DNA of 49,025 bases from Herbidospora mongoliensis (GTDB lineage: Bacteria; Actinomycetota; Actinomycetes; Streptosporangiales; Streptosporangiaceae): the NCBI RefSeq assembly GCF_001570545.1, contig NZ_BBXD01000014.1, positions 447,112-496,136 of the forward strand. The letters run 5' to 3'. Position 1 is the stretch's first letter; each line of letters opens with the position of its first letter. A program made the position numbers and the translations under genes. Below, in pieces: positions 17,600 to 25,665 of this stretch. Under the pieces are notes generated by a model that saw only the letters and a list, made by a program, of their open reading frames with translations, made no database searches and was not told where the DNA came from.

Positions 17600-19246
17600 C
17601 TATCTGGCCGTGCAGGTGATGGGCGACGGAGTCGCGACAGCTCCGCCGGACCAGCCGACTGCGAATGGCACCGTCACCGAATTGCCCGGCAGCAGTACGC
17701 CGTTCTGGGTGACGGTCACCGTGGCTCCTGGCAGGTTGTAGCCGTTCCACTGCAGGTAGCTCAGCCCGTTGGGAACCTTGAAGGTGACGGTCCACGAGGT
17801 GATGGGCGACGTTCCCGTGTTGCGCACCGTCAGCTCGCCCCAGGAGCCCGTCGTCCACTGGAGAAAGAACCGGATCGTCGCTTCGCAGGAGCGCGTACCC
17901 GTAGACGGTGACGGACTGGGTGACGGTGACGGTGACGGACTAGGTGACGGCGAAGGACTGGGCGACGGTGAGAGGCACGGTGATGGGCTGGGTGATGGGC
18001 TGGGCGTCGGCGACGGCGAAGGGCTGGGCGAGGGGGAGACGCTGGGGGACGCCGACGGGCTGGGTGTCGGCGACGGTGAAGGGCTGAACGAAGGAGAGGG
18101 GCACGGCGAGGGGCCGCCCGGCGACGGGCCGGCCGAAGGGGAGACCCCCGGGCCGGATGGTGAGGGCGACGGGCCGGATGGGCCGACGGGCGGGATCCGG
18201 ATGATGAAGTCGTCGCCGGGGCCCGCCGTCCCCCTGCCGTCGCGATTGCTCGTCGCCACCCAGAGCCAGCCGTCCGGACCGACCGCCACGGTGCGCAGCC
18301 GGCCCAGCGTTCCTTGCAGTTCGGCCACCGCGGTGCCCACCTGGTTGCCGCCGCTGACCGGCACCGTCCACAGACGTTTACCGGCGAGGGCCGCGGCGAA
18401 GAGCGTGTTGTTGGCGTACGCCAGGCCGCTGGGGGATGCCTCGGTGTCGCTCCAGGTCACCAGGGGGTTCGCGTAGCTCGGGCTGCTGCACATGCCCTCG
18501 CAGGCGGGCCAGCCGTAGTTGTGACCCGGCCGGATGTAGTTGATCTCGTCTGTGGAGTTCTGACCGAATTCCGTGGCATACAGCCGGCCGGCCTCGTCCC
18601 AGGCGAGCCCCTGAACATTGCTGTGGCCGTAGCTGTAGACCGGTGAGCCGGAGAACGGGTTGCTCGTGGGAACCGCGCCGTCGCGGGTGATGCGCAGGAT
18701 CTTGCCGCCGAGGTTCGAGCTCTGGGCGTACGCGGGGTAGCCTGCGTCGCCCGTGGCCACGTACAGCATGCCGTCGGGGCCGAACGCGATGCGCCCGCCG
18801 TTGCGGGACTGGCCCCGGGGGATGCCGACGAGGATCACCTGCTGGGTCTGCGGAGCGCTGAGCCGGAACCGGACCACCCGGTTGTCGGAGGCGGAGCTGA
18901 TGTAGGCGTACACCAACTGGTCCTGCGCGAACGTGGGGGAGAGCGCGATGCCGAGCAGGCCCCCCTCACCTCCGGGGTACACGTTCGGGACCGTGGCCAC
19001 CTGTACGGGCGAAGTACCGGGACGCACCCGCGCGATGGTCGCGGTGTCGCGTTCGGAGACCAGGGCGCTGCCATCGGGGAGGAAAGCCATGCCCCAGGGC
19101 ACCCGCAGCCCCACAGCGGCGACCTGTGCCCGGGAGAAGTCGAACCCGCCTGCGCCCGCGGCGGCAGGCTGGGTCACGACGAGCGCCGTGGCGGCGATCA
19201 CAGCGCAAAGGACGATGGAAAGTGCCGAGTACAGGTGCTTGGGCAT
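17600..19246 (-). CDS. Secreted PQQ-type sugar dehydrogenase with CBM2 domain
   Basis: A 548-residue exported protein. The signal peptide ends near QPAAAGAGG. Residues ~35-335 form a glucose/sorbosone dehydrogenase propeller ([82 protein letters not shown]). A ~100-residue Pro-Ser linker and a family-2 carbohydrate-binding module (~445-548) follow, with W residues in [17 protein letters not shown] and LQWNGYN and a Cys near each end. ATG 19246 is used because GGAG sits 6 bases upstream. It probably oxidises sugars at cellulose or chitin surfaces, possibly with a lytic polysaccharide monooxygenase as partner, which is inference. Confidence 0.9.
   Translation of the reverse strand: MPKHLYSALSIVLCAVIAATALVVTQPAAAGAGGFDFSRAQVAAVGLRVPWGMAFLPDGSALVSERDTATIARVRPGTSPVQVATVPNVYPGGEGGLLGIALSPTFAQDQLVYAYISSASDNRVVRFRLSAPQTQQVILVGIPRGQSRNGGRIAFGPDGMLYVATGDAGYPAYAQSSNLGGKILRITRDGAVPTSNPFSGSPVYSYGHSNVQGLAWDEAGRLYATEFGQNSTDEINYIRPGHNYGWPACEGMCSSPSYANPLVTWSDTEASPSGLAYANNTLFAAALAGKRLWTVPVSGGNQVGTAVAELQGTLGRLRTVAVGPDGWLWVATSNRDGRGTAGPGDDFIIRIPPVGPSGPSPSPSGPGVSPSAGPSPGGPSPCPSPSFSPSPSPTPSPSASPSVSPSPSPSPSPTPSPSPSPSPCLSPSPSPSPSPSPSPSPSPSPSPSTGTRSCEATIRFFLQWTTGSWGELTVRNTGTSPITSWTVTFKVPNGLSYLQWNGYNLPGATVTVTQNGVLLPGNSVTVPFAVGWSGGAVATPSPITCTAR
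17893..18140. repeat. Low-complexity Pro-Ser linker DNA
   Basis: Short GACGGTGAC-like and GGGCTGGGCGA-like units encode alternating Pro-Ser in the linker of the sugar dehydrogenase. This stretch is prone to length change and to assembly error. Confidence 0.8.
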
Positions 19247-19468
19247 CACACGCTCCGGGGCGGGATGGGGCTACCGGCTCATCCTCATCGAAAGCGCTGG
19301 CCGCGCCCGGGGCAATCATCGGGCTGCTACCCGCTCGCCGATCTGCGCGTACGCCGTCGGCCGCCCTCCGAGACGGGAAACTTTCACGACCCGGCGCGAG
19401 GCACCGTGAGTCGGTGGGCCGTCGCCGTCGAGCAGCCGCAGGCGGTGAGTATCTGGGGTTATCGAGTT

Positions 19469-19726
19469 CTATGGCCCGGCGCGGCCCACCTCGCCCCCGC
19501 ACGCCACCTCGACGTCGGCTCCGGCGGCGGCCCGGTCGTAGAGGCCGCGGATCGCCGTGGCCCGCCTGAGCAGGGTCGGAGGACAGCCAGAAGTAGGGCA
19601 CCTGCGGAGGCGGCTCAGGACGTACAGGCTGAAGTCGGGGAGCGGGCTCGCGGGCAGCGGGCGGCGGAGTCCGCGGCTGCGAACGGGAGTGCCGTCTGGC
19701 AGGCGAAGAGCGCCGTTCAGGGTCAT
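19469..19726 (-). pseudogene. Frameshifted protein-tyrosine-phosphatase-like gene
   Basis: The minus frame begins with ATG 19726 (MTLNGALRLPDGTPVRSRGL) and later gives LYDRAAAGADVEVACGGEVG, which aligns with the P-loop region of small actinobacterial phosphatases that read E-V-A-C-G-G-G-x-G-R-T-G. Between them, the expected segment FWLSSDPAQA appears in a different frame, and sequence past GRAG is again out of frame. At least two frameshifts therefore break the gene. The rest of 19247-19468 holds nothing I recognise. Confidence 0.55.
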
Positions 19727-19734
19727 GGGGGAAA

Positions 19735-19740
19735 TATTGT
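19735..19740 (+). promoter_or_regulatory. -10 element of a leaderless promoter
   Basis: TATTGT lies 6 bases before the ATG at 19747 and no ribosome binding site is present, as expected when transcription starts at or next to the start codon. Confidence 0.5.
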
Positions 19741-19746
19741 GGACGG

Positions 19747-20736
19747 ATGCGGGCAATCATCGCGGTCTTATTGGCGGCCTCCGCCTCCCCCTGGCAGGTC
19801 GCCCAGGTCGTCCACTCCCCGGGCGACGACGTGTTCGCCGACGTCGCGGTCACGGCCGACGGCACCGTCTGGGCCGCCGGGTACCGGTACCTGAACGGGC
19901 GCCGCCAGGGGTTCGTGCAGTCGCTCAAGGGCAAGGCCAGGAAGGCGCTGCCCGGACGGCTACCCGAGCTGTCGGCGGTCGCCGCCACCACGAGCCGGGT
20001 CTGGGCCTTCGGGCCCAACCGGGCCTATGCCTGGAACGGGCGCGCCTGGACGTCGTGGTCGCTCGGCACGTTCCACGCCGCCGACGCCGAGACCGTCTCC
20101 GCCCGCGACGTCTGGGCCGTCGGCGGGAACACCTCGCGGCGCTGGACCGGGTCGTCGTGGAAACGCCACCCCGTCCCCGGCACCGCCCAGGCCGTGGACG
20201 CCGGCGGCGGGCAGGTCTGGGCCGCCGGGAGCGGCGTCTTCCACTGGTCGGGCAAGGCTTGGCGCAAGGTGAAGTTGCCCGCGATCCCGCTGCCGACCGA
20301 GGATGCCACCGCCACCTTCATCGACGTCGCCGTCGTCAGCGCGCGCAACGTGTGGGCCGTCGGCGGGGTCAGCTGGGAGGGGGCCGACGCCGAGGGCGAC
20401 GACGTGAACTTCTCCCGGCCGCTGGCCATGCACTGGAACGGCTCCCGGTGGCGGATGACGCTCGGGACGACGCAGGGGCAGCCGTACACGGAGGCGGAGC
20501 CTGACGGCAAGGGCGGGGTGTGGATCGCGCAGGGCGGCTGGAACCCGCAGCTGTGGCAGGTCAGGGGCACGAGCTGGGCGAGCACGCCGCTGCCGAGGCC
20601 CACCGGGTACAACGCTTCGCTGGCCGCCGTGGCGCGCCGGCCGGGCACTTCGCAGGTGTGGGGCTCCGGGTTCACCTCGCCGGAGGGCGACCCCGATGAT
20701 CCCGGAGCCAATGCCACGCTCTGGCGCGTCTCCTAG
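19747..20736 (+). CDS. Exported seven-bladed beta-propeller protein
   Basis: A 329-residue protein with a short signal peptide (MRAIIAVLLAASASP). Seven VWxxG motifs are spaced through the chain (TVWAAG, RVWAFG, DVWAVGG, QVWAAG, NVWAVGG, GVWIAQ, QVWGSG), each paired with a W-N/T-G-x-x-W strand such as YAWNGRAWTSW, so a seven-bladed fold is likely. No catalytic motif is visible. It probably starts on a leaderless transcript. It stands alone, next to a broken phosphatase gene on the other strand. Confidence 0.8.
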   Translation: MRAIIAVLLAASASPWQVAQVVHSPGDDVFADVAVTADGTVWAAGYRYLNGRRQGFVQSLKGKARKALPGRLPELSAVAATTSRVWAFGPNRAYAWNGRAWTSWSLGTFHAADAETVSARDVWAVGGNTSRRWTGSSWKRHPVPGTAQAVDAGGGQVWAAGSGVFHWSGKAWRKVKLPAIPLPTEDATATFIDVAVVSARNVWAVGGVSWEGADAEGDDVNFSRPLAMHWNGSRWRMTLGTTQGQPYTEAEPDGKGGVWIAQGGWNPQLWQVRGTSWASTPLPRPTGYNASLAAVARRPGTSQVWGSGFTSPEGDPDDPGANATLWRVS

Positions 20737-20885
20737 CATCGGCAGCTATGACCGACCTGCCGAAGCGGGCTGATGCGGCCACGAATAGCTAGGCAGGTCA
20801 TTGGGAAGCAGCGGAAATCATCCGGGTGCCCGTGCCGGGACACCTCATCGCTTCCGGCCGGTCGTCGGACAACGTGTCGGCTATG

Positions 20886-21248
20886 TCAATCGGTCGTGCT
20901 GGCATGCACGGCGATGATTCGCCAGCCGTGCGTCTCGCCGTACAGCCAAGTACGGGTGTAGCGCATCCTGGCCGCGAACGGCGCACCGGAGACGGTCCCT
21001 TCGACGGTGCCGAGAAACCACGTCACCCCGGTGCGCCCATCGGCGAGCACGGTCAACTCCTCCTCGGCCACCCTCGTCACCACCTGCGTCCGAGTGCGGT
21101 GCAGCTCCAGATCGTCCGCCTTGGTCGCGACGTTCGCACCGAAGGTAAAGATCAGCCGATCATCCAGCAGCCGATCCAGCGCCTCGACATCTCCAGCGAG
21201 CTGCGCGGCCTGGAGTCGGCGCTCGGCGTCCCGCAAGTCCTCCATCAT
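20886..21248 (-). CDS. SnoaL/NTF2-like (DUF4440) protein
   Basis: About 120 residues with the DUF4440 pattern: an N-terminal helix (DLRDAERRLQAAQLAGDVEA), LDRLLDDRLIFTFG, a central basic/acidic sheet, then MRYTRTWLYGETHGWRIIAV. The fold is a cone-shaped pocket used in many small enzymes and binding proteins, so no reaction can be assigned. ATG 21248 has GGGAGG 9 bases upstream; a GTG at 21255-21257 overlaps that site. No operon partner is obvious. Bases 20737-20885 hold nothing recognisable. Confidence 0.85.
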   Translation of the reverse strand: MMEDLRDAERRLQAAQLAGDVEALDRLLDDRLIFTFGANVATKADDLELHRTRTQVVTRVAEEELTVLADGRTGVTWFLGTVEGTVSGAPFAARMRYTRTWLYGETHGWRIIAVHASTTD

Positions 21249-21702
21249 GAGGTCCACCCTCCCAACCAGCGCCGTATCCGCGCCAGGACGTTCACGCTCG
21301 GCTGATCTTTGCAGTCCGATCCAGGGACTCCGATCGTCGGTGAGTGGGTGTCGGGTTGAGAAGGCTTCCCGACAGGCCGTTGAAGTGGTGCGCGGCGGCC
21401 CGGAAAATCAGACCGTCGCGAGTTCCGCCGAAATCGCCCCCGACCCGCCTTCGCGATCTTGCTGAAGTCCTGCACGTAGTACGGACGGGAGACCACCCGG
21501 CTCGAAGAATCGCCGCCCGACAACCCTCACGACGTGGGACGCGTCCTAGCCACCGACCCACCACAAGAAGGGCATCAAACCCCGTCGAACTGGCTGGACA
21601 ACAAGCTCAGCGACAAGGCTCCCAGGCCAGATAATCTGTGGCATAGCGAAAGATCCTTTGACATGGTGGCCACGTTCTTGCCTGATTCGAAGGGGAACAA
21701 CC
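21249..21702. other. Intergenic region without a convincing gene
   Basis: Short frames on both strands here do not resemble known proteins. One minus frame (YYVQDFSKIAKAGRGRF) may be a relic. A possible -10 (GATAAT, near 21634) lies upstream of the RidA-like gene. Nothing else is supported. Confidence 0.4.
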
Positions 21703-22113
21703 ATGGGCCGCGCAGTTACGTTGATCCGCTCGTCCTCCTTGTCTGACGTCGCCGAGTACGCCTACGCGGCCACAGCACCTGGCGGATCTCGCCTGATCTT
21801 CCTTGCCGGGGCCTGCCCGCTGAACAAGGATGGATCCACGGCGGCGGTTGGAGACTACGCAGGTCAGGCAGCGAAGGCCCTCGAAAACATGCAGACCGCC
21901 CTGACGGACTCCGGTGCATCTCTGCATGACGTCATCAGCACCAGGGTTCTCGTGGCGTCCGGCAGGCAGCAGGACCTGGGGGCCGCCTGGGAGGTGGTCC
22001 GGGCCTTCTTCGGTGATCACGACGTTCCCAGCACATTGATGGGCGTCACAGTGCTCGGCTATGAAGATCAACTCGTGGAAATCGAAGCCATCGCCGCTGT
22101 GCTCGACTCATAA
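21703..22113 (+). CDS. RidA/YjgF-family protein
   Basis: A 136-residue protein of the RidA family. It has a typical N-terminus (AATAPGGSRLIFLAGACPLN), the QAAKALENMQTALTDSGASL helix, DVISTRVLVAS, and the closing LVEIEAIAAVL. The conserved Arg that contacts the substrate carboxylate in RidA (R in xxTxRVLV) is present. Members remove reactive enamine/imine products or take part in secondary metabolism. ATG 21703 follows AAGGGG by about 8 bases. It lies just outside, and convergent to, the biosynthetic operon. Confidence 0.88.
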   Translation: MGRAVTLIRSSSLSDVAEYAYAATAPGGSRLIFLAGACPLNKDGSTAAVGDYAGQAAKALENMQTALTDSGASLHDVISTRVLVASGRQQDLGAAWEVVRAFFGDHDVPSTLMGVTVLGYEDQLVEIEAIAAVLDS

Positions 22114-22211
22114 TGCGGCGATCAACCGAACCCACACGTTCCGCAGATCGCCACAGAAGACCTCGGCCCTGCGGGACCAGATCGCCCGGCACCTGGCGAA
22201 GGAGCCGTCGT

Positions 22212-23294
22212 TCACCGAGCCGTGGGCGCGGTCGCTGGCGCTATGGCGTCGCTGAACTCGGCGGTGCGCATGATGGCCAGGCTGTCGGGTTCGTCGAGGA
22301 TGTGGTTGCGGAGGTTCGGGGCGACCGGTGACCAGTCCGCGGCCTCCCCGGTCGCCGTCCGCGCGGTCTGGAAGACCAGAGCAGGGCCTGGATACGGGCG
22401 CGGGTCGTAGTTCTCCTGGGCGAAGGCGTTCGCCGCGGCGACCACCGCGTGCCAGAAGAAGTCCTCGGGCTTCACCCCGTCGAGCCAGAAGGTCTGCTCG
22501 AAGACGTCGAGCACATCCGAGCGGTTCGCGGCCAGGTCCAGGTCGCCGAACATGAGCTGCACGTACGCGAGCCGTTCGAGGTAGAGGTCCGACAGGCCGG
22601 TTCCGGGAGGCCGCTGGCGGATGCCCGGCCGGATCGAGTTCAGCCCCGCGTCCAGCGAGAACGCGGAGGGCATCAGGGCGAGCACGGCCACCTCCTCACC
22701 CGCGTCGGTGAGCCGGTGGGCCATCTCGAACGCCACATGGCTGCCCATGCAGAATCCGCCGATCGAGTAGGGGCCGTGCGGCTGCACCCGGCGGACCTGC
22801 GCGACGTACTGGTCGGCGATCTCGACCATCGACAGCGGGGGCCGGGTCCGGTCGCGGAGGCCGATCGACTCGATCCCGTACACGGGCCTGCCGCGCCGGA
22901 AGTCGTCCACGGCCTGTTCGACGAACCGCACCTGCCCCAGCCCGGTGTGGACGAAGAACAGCGGCAGCCCCCTACCTGCGGCCAGCGGCACCAATGTGCC
23001 GACCTCGGCCGTCCACACCGACCGGCTCTCGGCCCACAGCTCGGCGAGCGGGGGATATTCGCCGGGTGCGCCGGCCACTTGGTCCCGGAGCGCGGCGGCC
23101 AGCAGCGGCACGGTCGGCGAACGGAGCAGATCGCGCATGCTGACCGGGAAGCCCGACTGCTGGAGCCGGATCACCAGGCCGACCATCGCGTCGACGCCGC
23201 CGGGGCCGGTCAGAAAGTCGTCACCGGCCCCAGGCGAGATCTGCCGCCATTGGGAACGCAGGTACTCGTCCATGCTCGATGGTCCTCTTCTCAT
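22212..23294 (-). CDS. Thioesterase with Cys nucleophile and degenerate carrier domain
   Basis: A 360-residue protein. Residues ~10-72 look like a peptidyl carrier domain (GDDFLTGPGGVDAMVGLVIR ... FPVSMRDLLRSPTVPLLA), but the GGxS Ser is replaced by D35, so phosphopantetheine cannot be attached. Residues ~100-355 are a type-I NRPS thioesterase alpha/beta hydrolase. The nucleophile motif is G180-F-C182-M-G184, Cys instead of Ser, with a candidate catalytic His in RNHILDEPD. Cys-nucleophile thioesterases are known, for instance in beta-lactone-forming NRPS release. The ATG at 23294 overlaps the MFS stop (ATGA). It is the last gene of the nine-gene operon and presumably releases the product. The native acyl carrier is probably the separate carrier protein at 27026. 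Confidence 0.88.
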   Translation of the reverse strand: MRRGPSSMDEYLRSQWRQISPGAGDDFLTGPGGVDAMVGLVIRLQQSGFPVSMRDLLRSPTVPLLAAALRDQVAGAPGEYPPLAELWAESRSVWTAEVGTLVPLAAGRGLPLFFVHTGLGQVRFVEQAVDDFRRGRPVYGIESIGLRDRTRPPLSMVEIADQYVAQVRRVQPHGPYSIGGFCMGSHVAFEMAHRLTDAGEEVAVLALMPSAFSLDAGLNSIRPGIRQRPPGTGLSDLYLERLAYVQLMFGDLDLAANRSDVLDVFEQTFWLDGVKPEDFFWHAVVAAANAFAQENYDPRPYPGPALVFQTARTATGEAADWSPVAPNLRNHILDEPDSLAIMRTAEFSDAIAPATAPTAR

Positions 23295-24478
23295 GACGAT
23301 GCCCGCTGGACGGCTGTGATCGGCCGGGCCAGCGGGAGCAGCAGGTGGATGACGCCGTGCAGGACGGTGATCGCGACGACGGTCGCCGTGGTCCCGGCCG
23401 CCGCCGCGACGGTCCCGACCGCCAGGTAGCCGAGCGGGGCGAAGAGCACCGAGCCCATCCAGTCGTAGGAGCTGATCCGGGAGATGTACGCGGGGTCGAC
23501 GTTCTCCTGCAGGGCCGACTCCCAGAGGGTGTCGGCCGCGAGCAGCCCCACGGTCGCCACCACCGAGGCGAGCACCAACGTGACCACGCCGAGTCCGGCG
23601 CTCAGTCCGATCAGGAACGGCAGGTCGAGCAGGAGCAGCGCGCAGGCCAGGGTGACCGGGCGGCGCGGTCGCCAGCGCAGGAGCAGCGCGCCGCCGAGGA
23701 CCGCGCCGATGCTGCGGGCCGTGAGCACCGCCGCCCAGCCGCCCGCGCCGATGCCGTCCTGGGTGACCATGGGGCCGATGACGAAGACCACCGGCAGCAC
23801 GGTGGCCTGGTAGATCGCGAACGACCCGACCATGAGCCAGACCCACGTGGTGCGGCGGAAGACCGCCCATCCGGCGACCAGTTCTCTTGTCATTGACGTG
23901 CGCTCGGCTGGGGAGGACAGCTTCGGCAGCCCGGCCACCGCCACCGCGGACACCAGGAATGTCACCGCGTTCGCGAGCAGTGCCCACTCCGGTCTCAGCA
24001 GGGCGGCGAAACCGGCGGCGGCCGGGGGGCCCAGCACCGACGCCGTGTTCATGGCCGTGCGCAGCACGGCGTTCGCCCGTTGCAGGCCCTCCACCGGAAC
24101 GAGCTGGGGGAGGACGCCGATGAGGGCGGGGACGGCAAGGGCGTTCGCGCAGCCGTACCCGATCTGGAGGATGACCAGCAGGTGCAGGTGCCGGGTGCCG
24201 CTGTGCCACAGCAGCAGGGCGGACGCGACCTGGGTGGCCGCCATGAGCAGGTCGCCGAGGATCAGCACGCCCCGGCGGTCGAGGCGGTCGCTGATCACCC
24301 CTCCGGCCAGCAGGAACACCGTCTTGGGCAGGATCGCCGCCCCGAGCACGACCCCGAGGGCGGCGGCGCTCGCGCCGTGCCAGAGCAGCGCCACGGGCAG
24401 CGCGACCGCCGCCATCTGGTTGCCGAACGCCGACACCGAGGAGCCGAGCACGTACCGGCGCACGGGTGACGCCGTCAC
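23291..24478 (-). CDS. MFS exporter (EntS-like)
   Basis: A 395-residue, ~12-helix transporter. It resembles the MFS_3/EntS group that exports siderophores and other natural products: GSSVSAFGNQMAAVALPVAL at the start, GGVISDRLDRRGVLILGDLL (motif A region), and RANAVLRTAMNTASVLGPPA. The GTG start at 24478 overlaps the ATP-grasp stop by 4 bases and its own stop overlaps the thioesterase start. Its place inside the operon suggests it exports the cluster product and helps self-protection. Confidence 0.9.
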   Translation of the reverse strand: MTASPVRRYVLGSSVSAFGNQMAAVALPVALLWHGASAAALGVVLGAAILPKTVFLLAGGVISDRLDRRGVLILGDLLMAATQVASALLLWHSGTRHLHLLVILQIGYGCANALAVPALIGVLPQLVPVEGLQRANAVLRTAMNTASVLGPPAAAGFAALLRPEWALLANAVTFLVSAVAVAGLPKLSSPAERTSMTRELVAGWAVFRRTTWVWLMVGSFAIYQATVLPVVFVIGPMVTQDGIGAGGWAAVLTARSIGAVLGGALLLRWRPRRPVTLACALLLLDLPFLIGLSAGLGVVTLVLASVVATVGLLAADTLWESALQENVDPAYISRISSYDWMGSVLFAPLGYLAVGTVAAAAGTTATVVAITVLHGVIHLLLPLARPITAVQRASS

Positions 24479-25665
24479 GTGGGGTTCCCCTCGCCGTCGA
24501 CGAACGCGAACGCCTCCCGGAGGTGTTCGGTCAGGTCCTGGAAGCGGGCCCAGAGTTCGCGGTGGTCGTCGCCGGTCAGCCAGATCGTCGCCACCGCGTC
24601 GTCGGTGCCGCGCTGCCAGGCGCACGGCTCTCCTGCGCCGCGTACCTGATCGACGGCCAGCACGCCGGGGCGGCGGCTCAGGCTCCGGCGGTCGGGAGCC
24701 CGGCTGATCCGCCGCGCGGCCTGCGGCGCGGGGAACAGCAGGACGGCGACGCACCGCCGCCAGGTGATCGTCTGTATCGGACGGTCCGGCGCACCGGCCG
24801 CGACGTCCAGGGCGAGCCGGGCCACGTCGACATCGGCGCCGTAGGCGGCGGCGCGGGCGACGAAGCCGCCCAGACGTCCGTTGACCTCGATGATCTCGTC
24901 GCGGTCGGTCCCCGGCTTGATCTCGACGTGGTAGCTGCCGGGACCGGCCGCCAGCGCCTCGACCGCCTTCCTGGCCGTGGTCACCAGGCGGGTGGTCTCC
25001 GTCAGCGAGGTCGGCCACATCAGTCCGGTCTCCCGGCAGGGCAGGGCCAGTGGCGCGCGGTCGGTCACGAACGCCAACGGGCCGACGAGCTCCACGGACA
25101 CGTAGTCGGCGACTTGGGGCGTCTCGCGGGGGAGCCCGGCGATGTACTCCTCGGCGAACAGCCGGGGCGCGCCGTCGCGGTGGGCGGAGAGGAACTCCTC
25201 GACGTCCCGCGGCGTGCGCAACAGCCAGGTGTGGGCGCTGGCCACCCCGTTCACCGGCTTGACCACCACACCCGATGCCCACTGGGACAGCAGGGTGCGG
25301 GTCTGTCCCGGGTCGTCGAGCGCGGTCGAGCGGACCCTCGAGACGCCCGCCGCGACGAGACGGCGGCGCTGCTCCTCCTTGTGCGGCCATGGGTCGTGGC
25401 CCCGGATCTCCGCGGCCAAGGGGCAGAGGCGATCGGTGAACGTGGTCACGCTGGTGGCCCCGGCCTTCGCGATGGCCTCCGCGCAGGCCGCGGCGTCGGT
25501 GAAGTCGGCGTACACGGTCGGGGCCAGGGCTTCGGCGACCAGCCGGAGCCGGTCCTCGGCATTTCTGTCCAGGACGAACAGGACCGGCAGGGTGTCGGCG
25601 GCGGCCGTGACGATCTCCACGGGCGTCAGGGATCCCCGGTCCGCGATCAGGATGGCCAGGGTCAC
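24475..25665 (-). CDS. ATP-grasp ligase
   Basis: A 396-residue ATP-grasp enzyme. The N-terminal Rossmann-like part (to ~110) precedes the ATP-grasp core, with nucleotide-binding Lys in GVVVKPVNGVAS, the FAEEYIAGLPRE segment and the Mg-binding end HVEIKPGTDRDEIIEVNGRL. Members activate a carboxylate as an acyl phosphate and join it to an amine or other nucleophile, often building dipeptides. It overlaps the adenylation gene upstream by 4 bases and the exporter gene downstream. It most likely makes an amide bond during biosynthesis, in place of an NRPS condensation domain, none of which is present. Substrates are unknown. Confidence 0.88.
   Translation of the reverse strand: MTLAILIADRGSLTPVEIVTAAADTLPVLFVLDRNAEDRLRLVAEALAPTVYADFTDAAACAEAIAKAGATSVTTFTDRLCPLAAEIRGHDPWPHKEEQRRRLVAAGVSRVRSTALDDPGQTRTLLSQWASGVVVKPVNGVASAHTWLLRTPRDVEEFLSAHRDGAPRLFAEEYIAGLPRETPQVADYVSVELVGPLAFVTDRAPLALPCRETGLMWPTSLTETTRLVTTARKAVEALAAGPGSYHVEIKPGTDRDEIIEVNGRLGGFVARAAAYGADVDVARLALDVAAGAPDRPIQTITWRRCVAVLLFPAPQAARRISRAPDRRSLSRRPGVLAVDQVRGAGEPCAWQRGTDDAVATIWLTGDDHRELWARFQDLTEHLREAFAFVDGEGNPT

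Noticed and set aside
17893-18140. Possible short tandem repeat element or CRISPR-like array
   Set aside because: The periodicity comes from Pro-Ser linker codons; there are no unique spacers of constant length.
22114-22255. Frame ending ALRDQIARHLAKEPSFTEPW as a small gene
   Set aside because: It has no start with a ribosome binding site, overlaps the end of the thioesterase gene and matches no family I know.
23291-25390. Single 699-codon frame spanning two cluster genes
   Set aside because: Its upstream half is a shadow of the ATP-grasp gene; only the part from GTG 24478 encodes the transporter.
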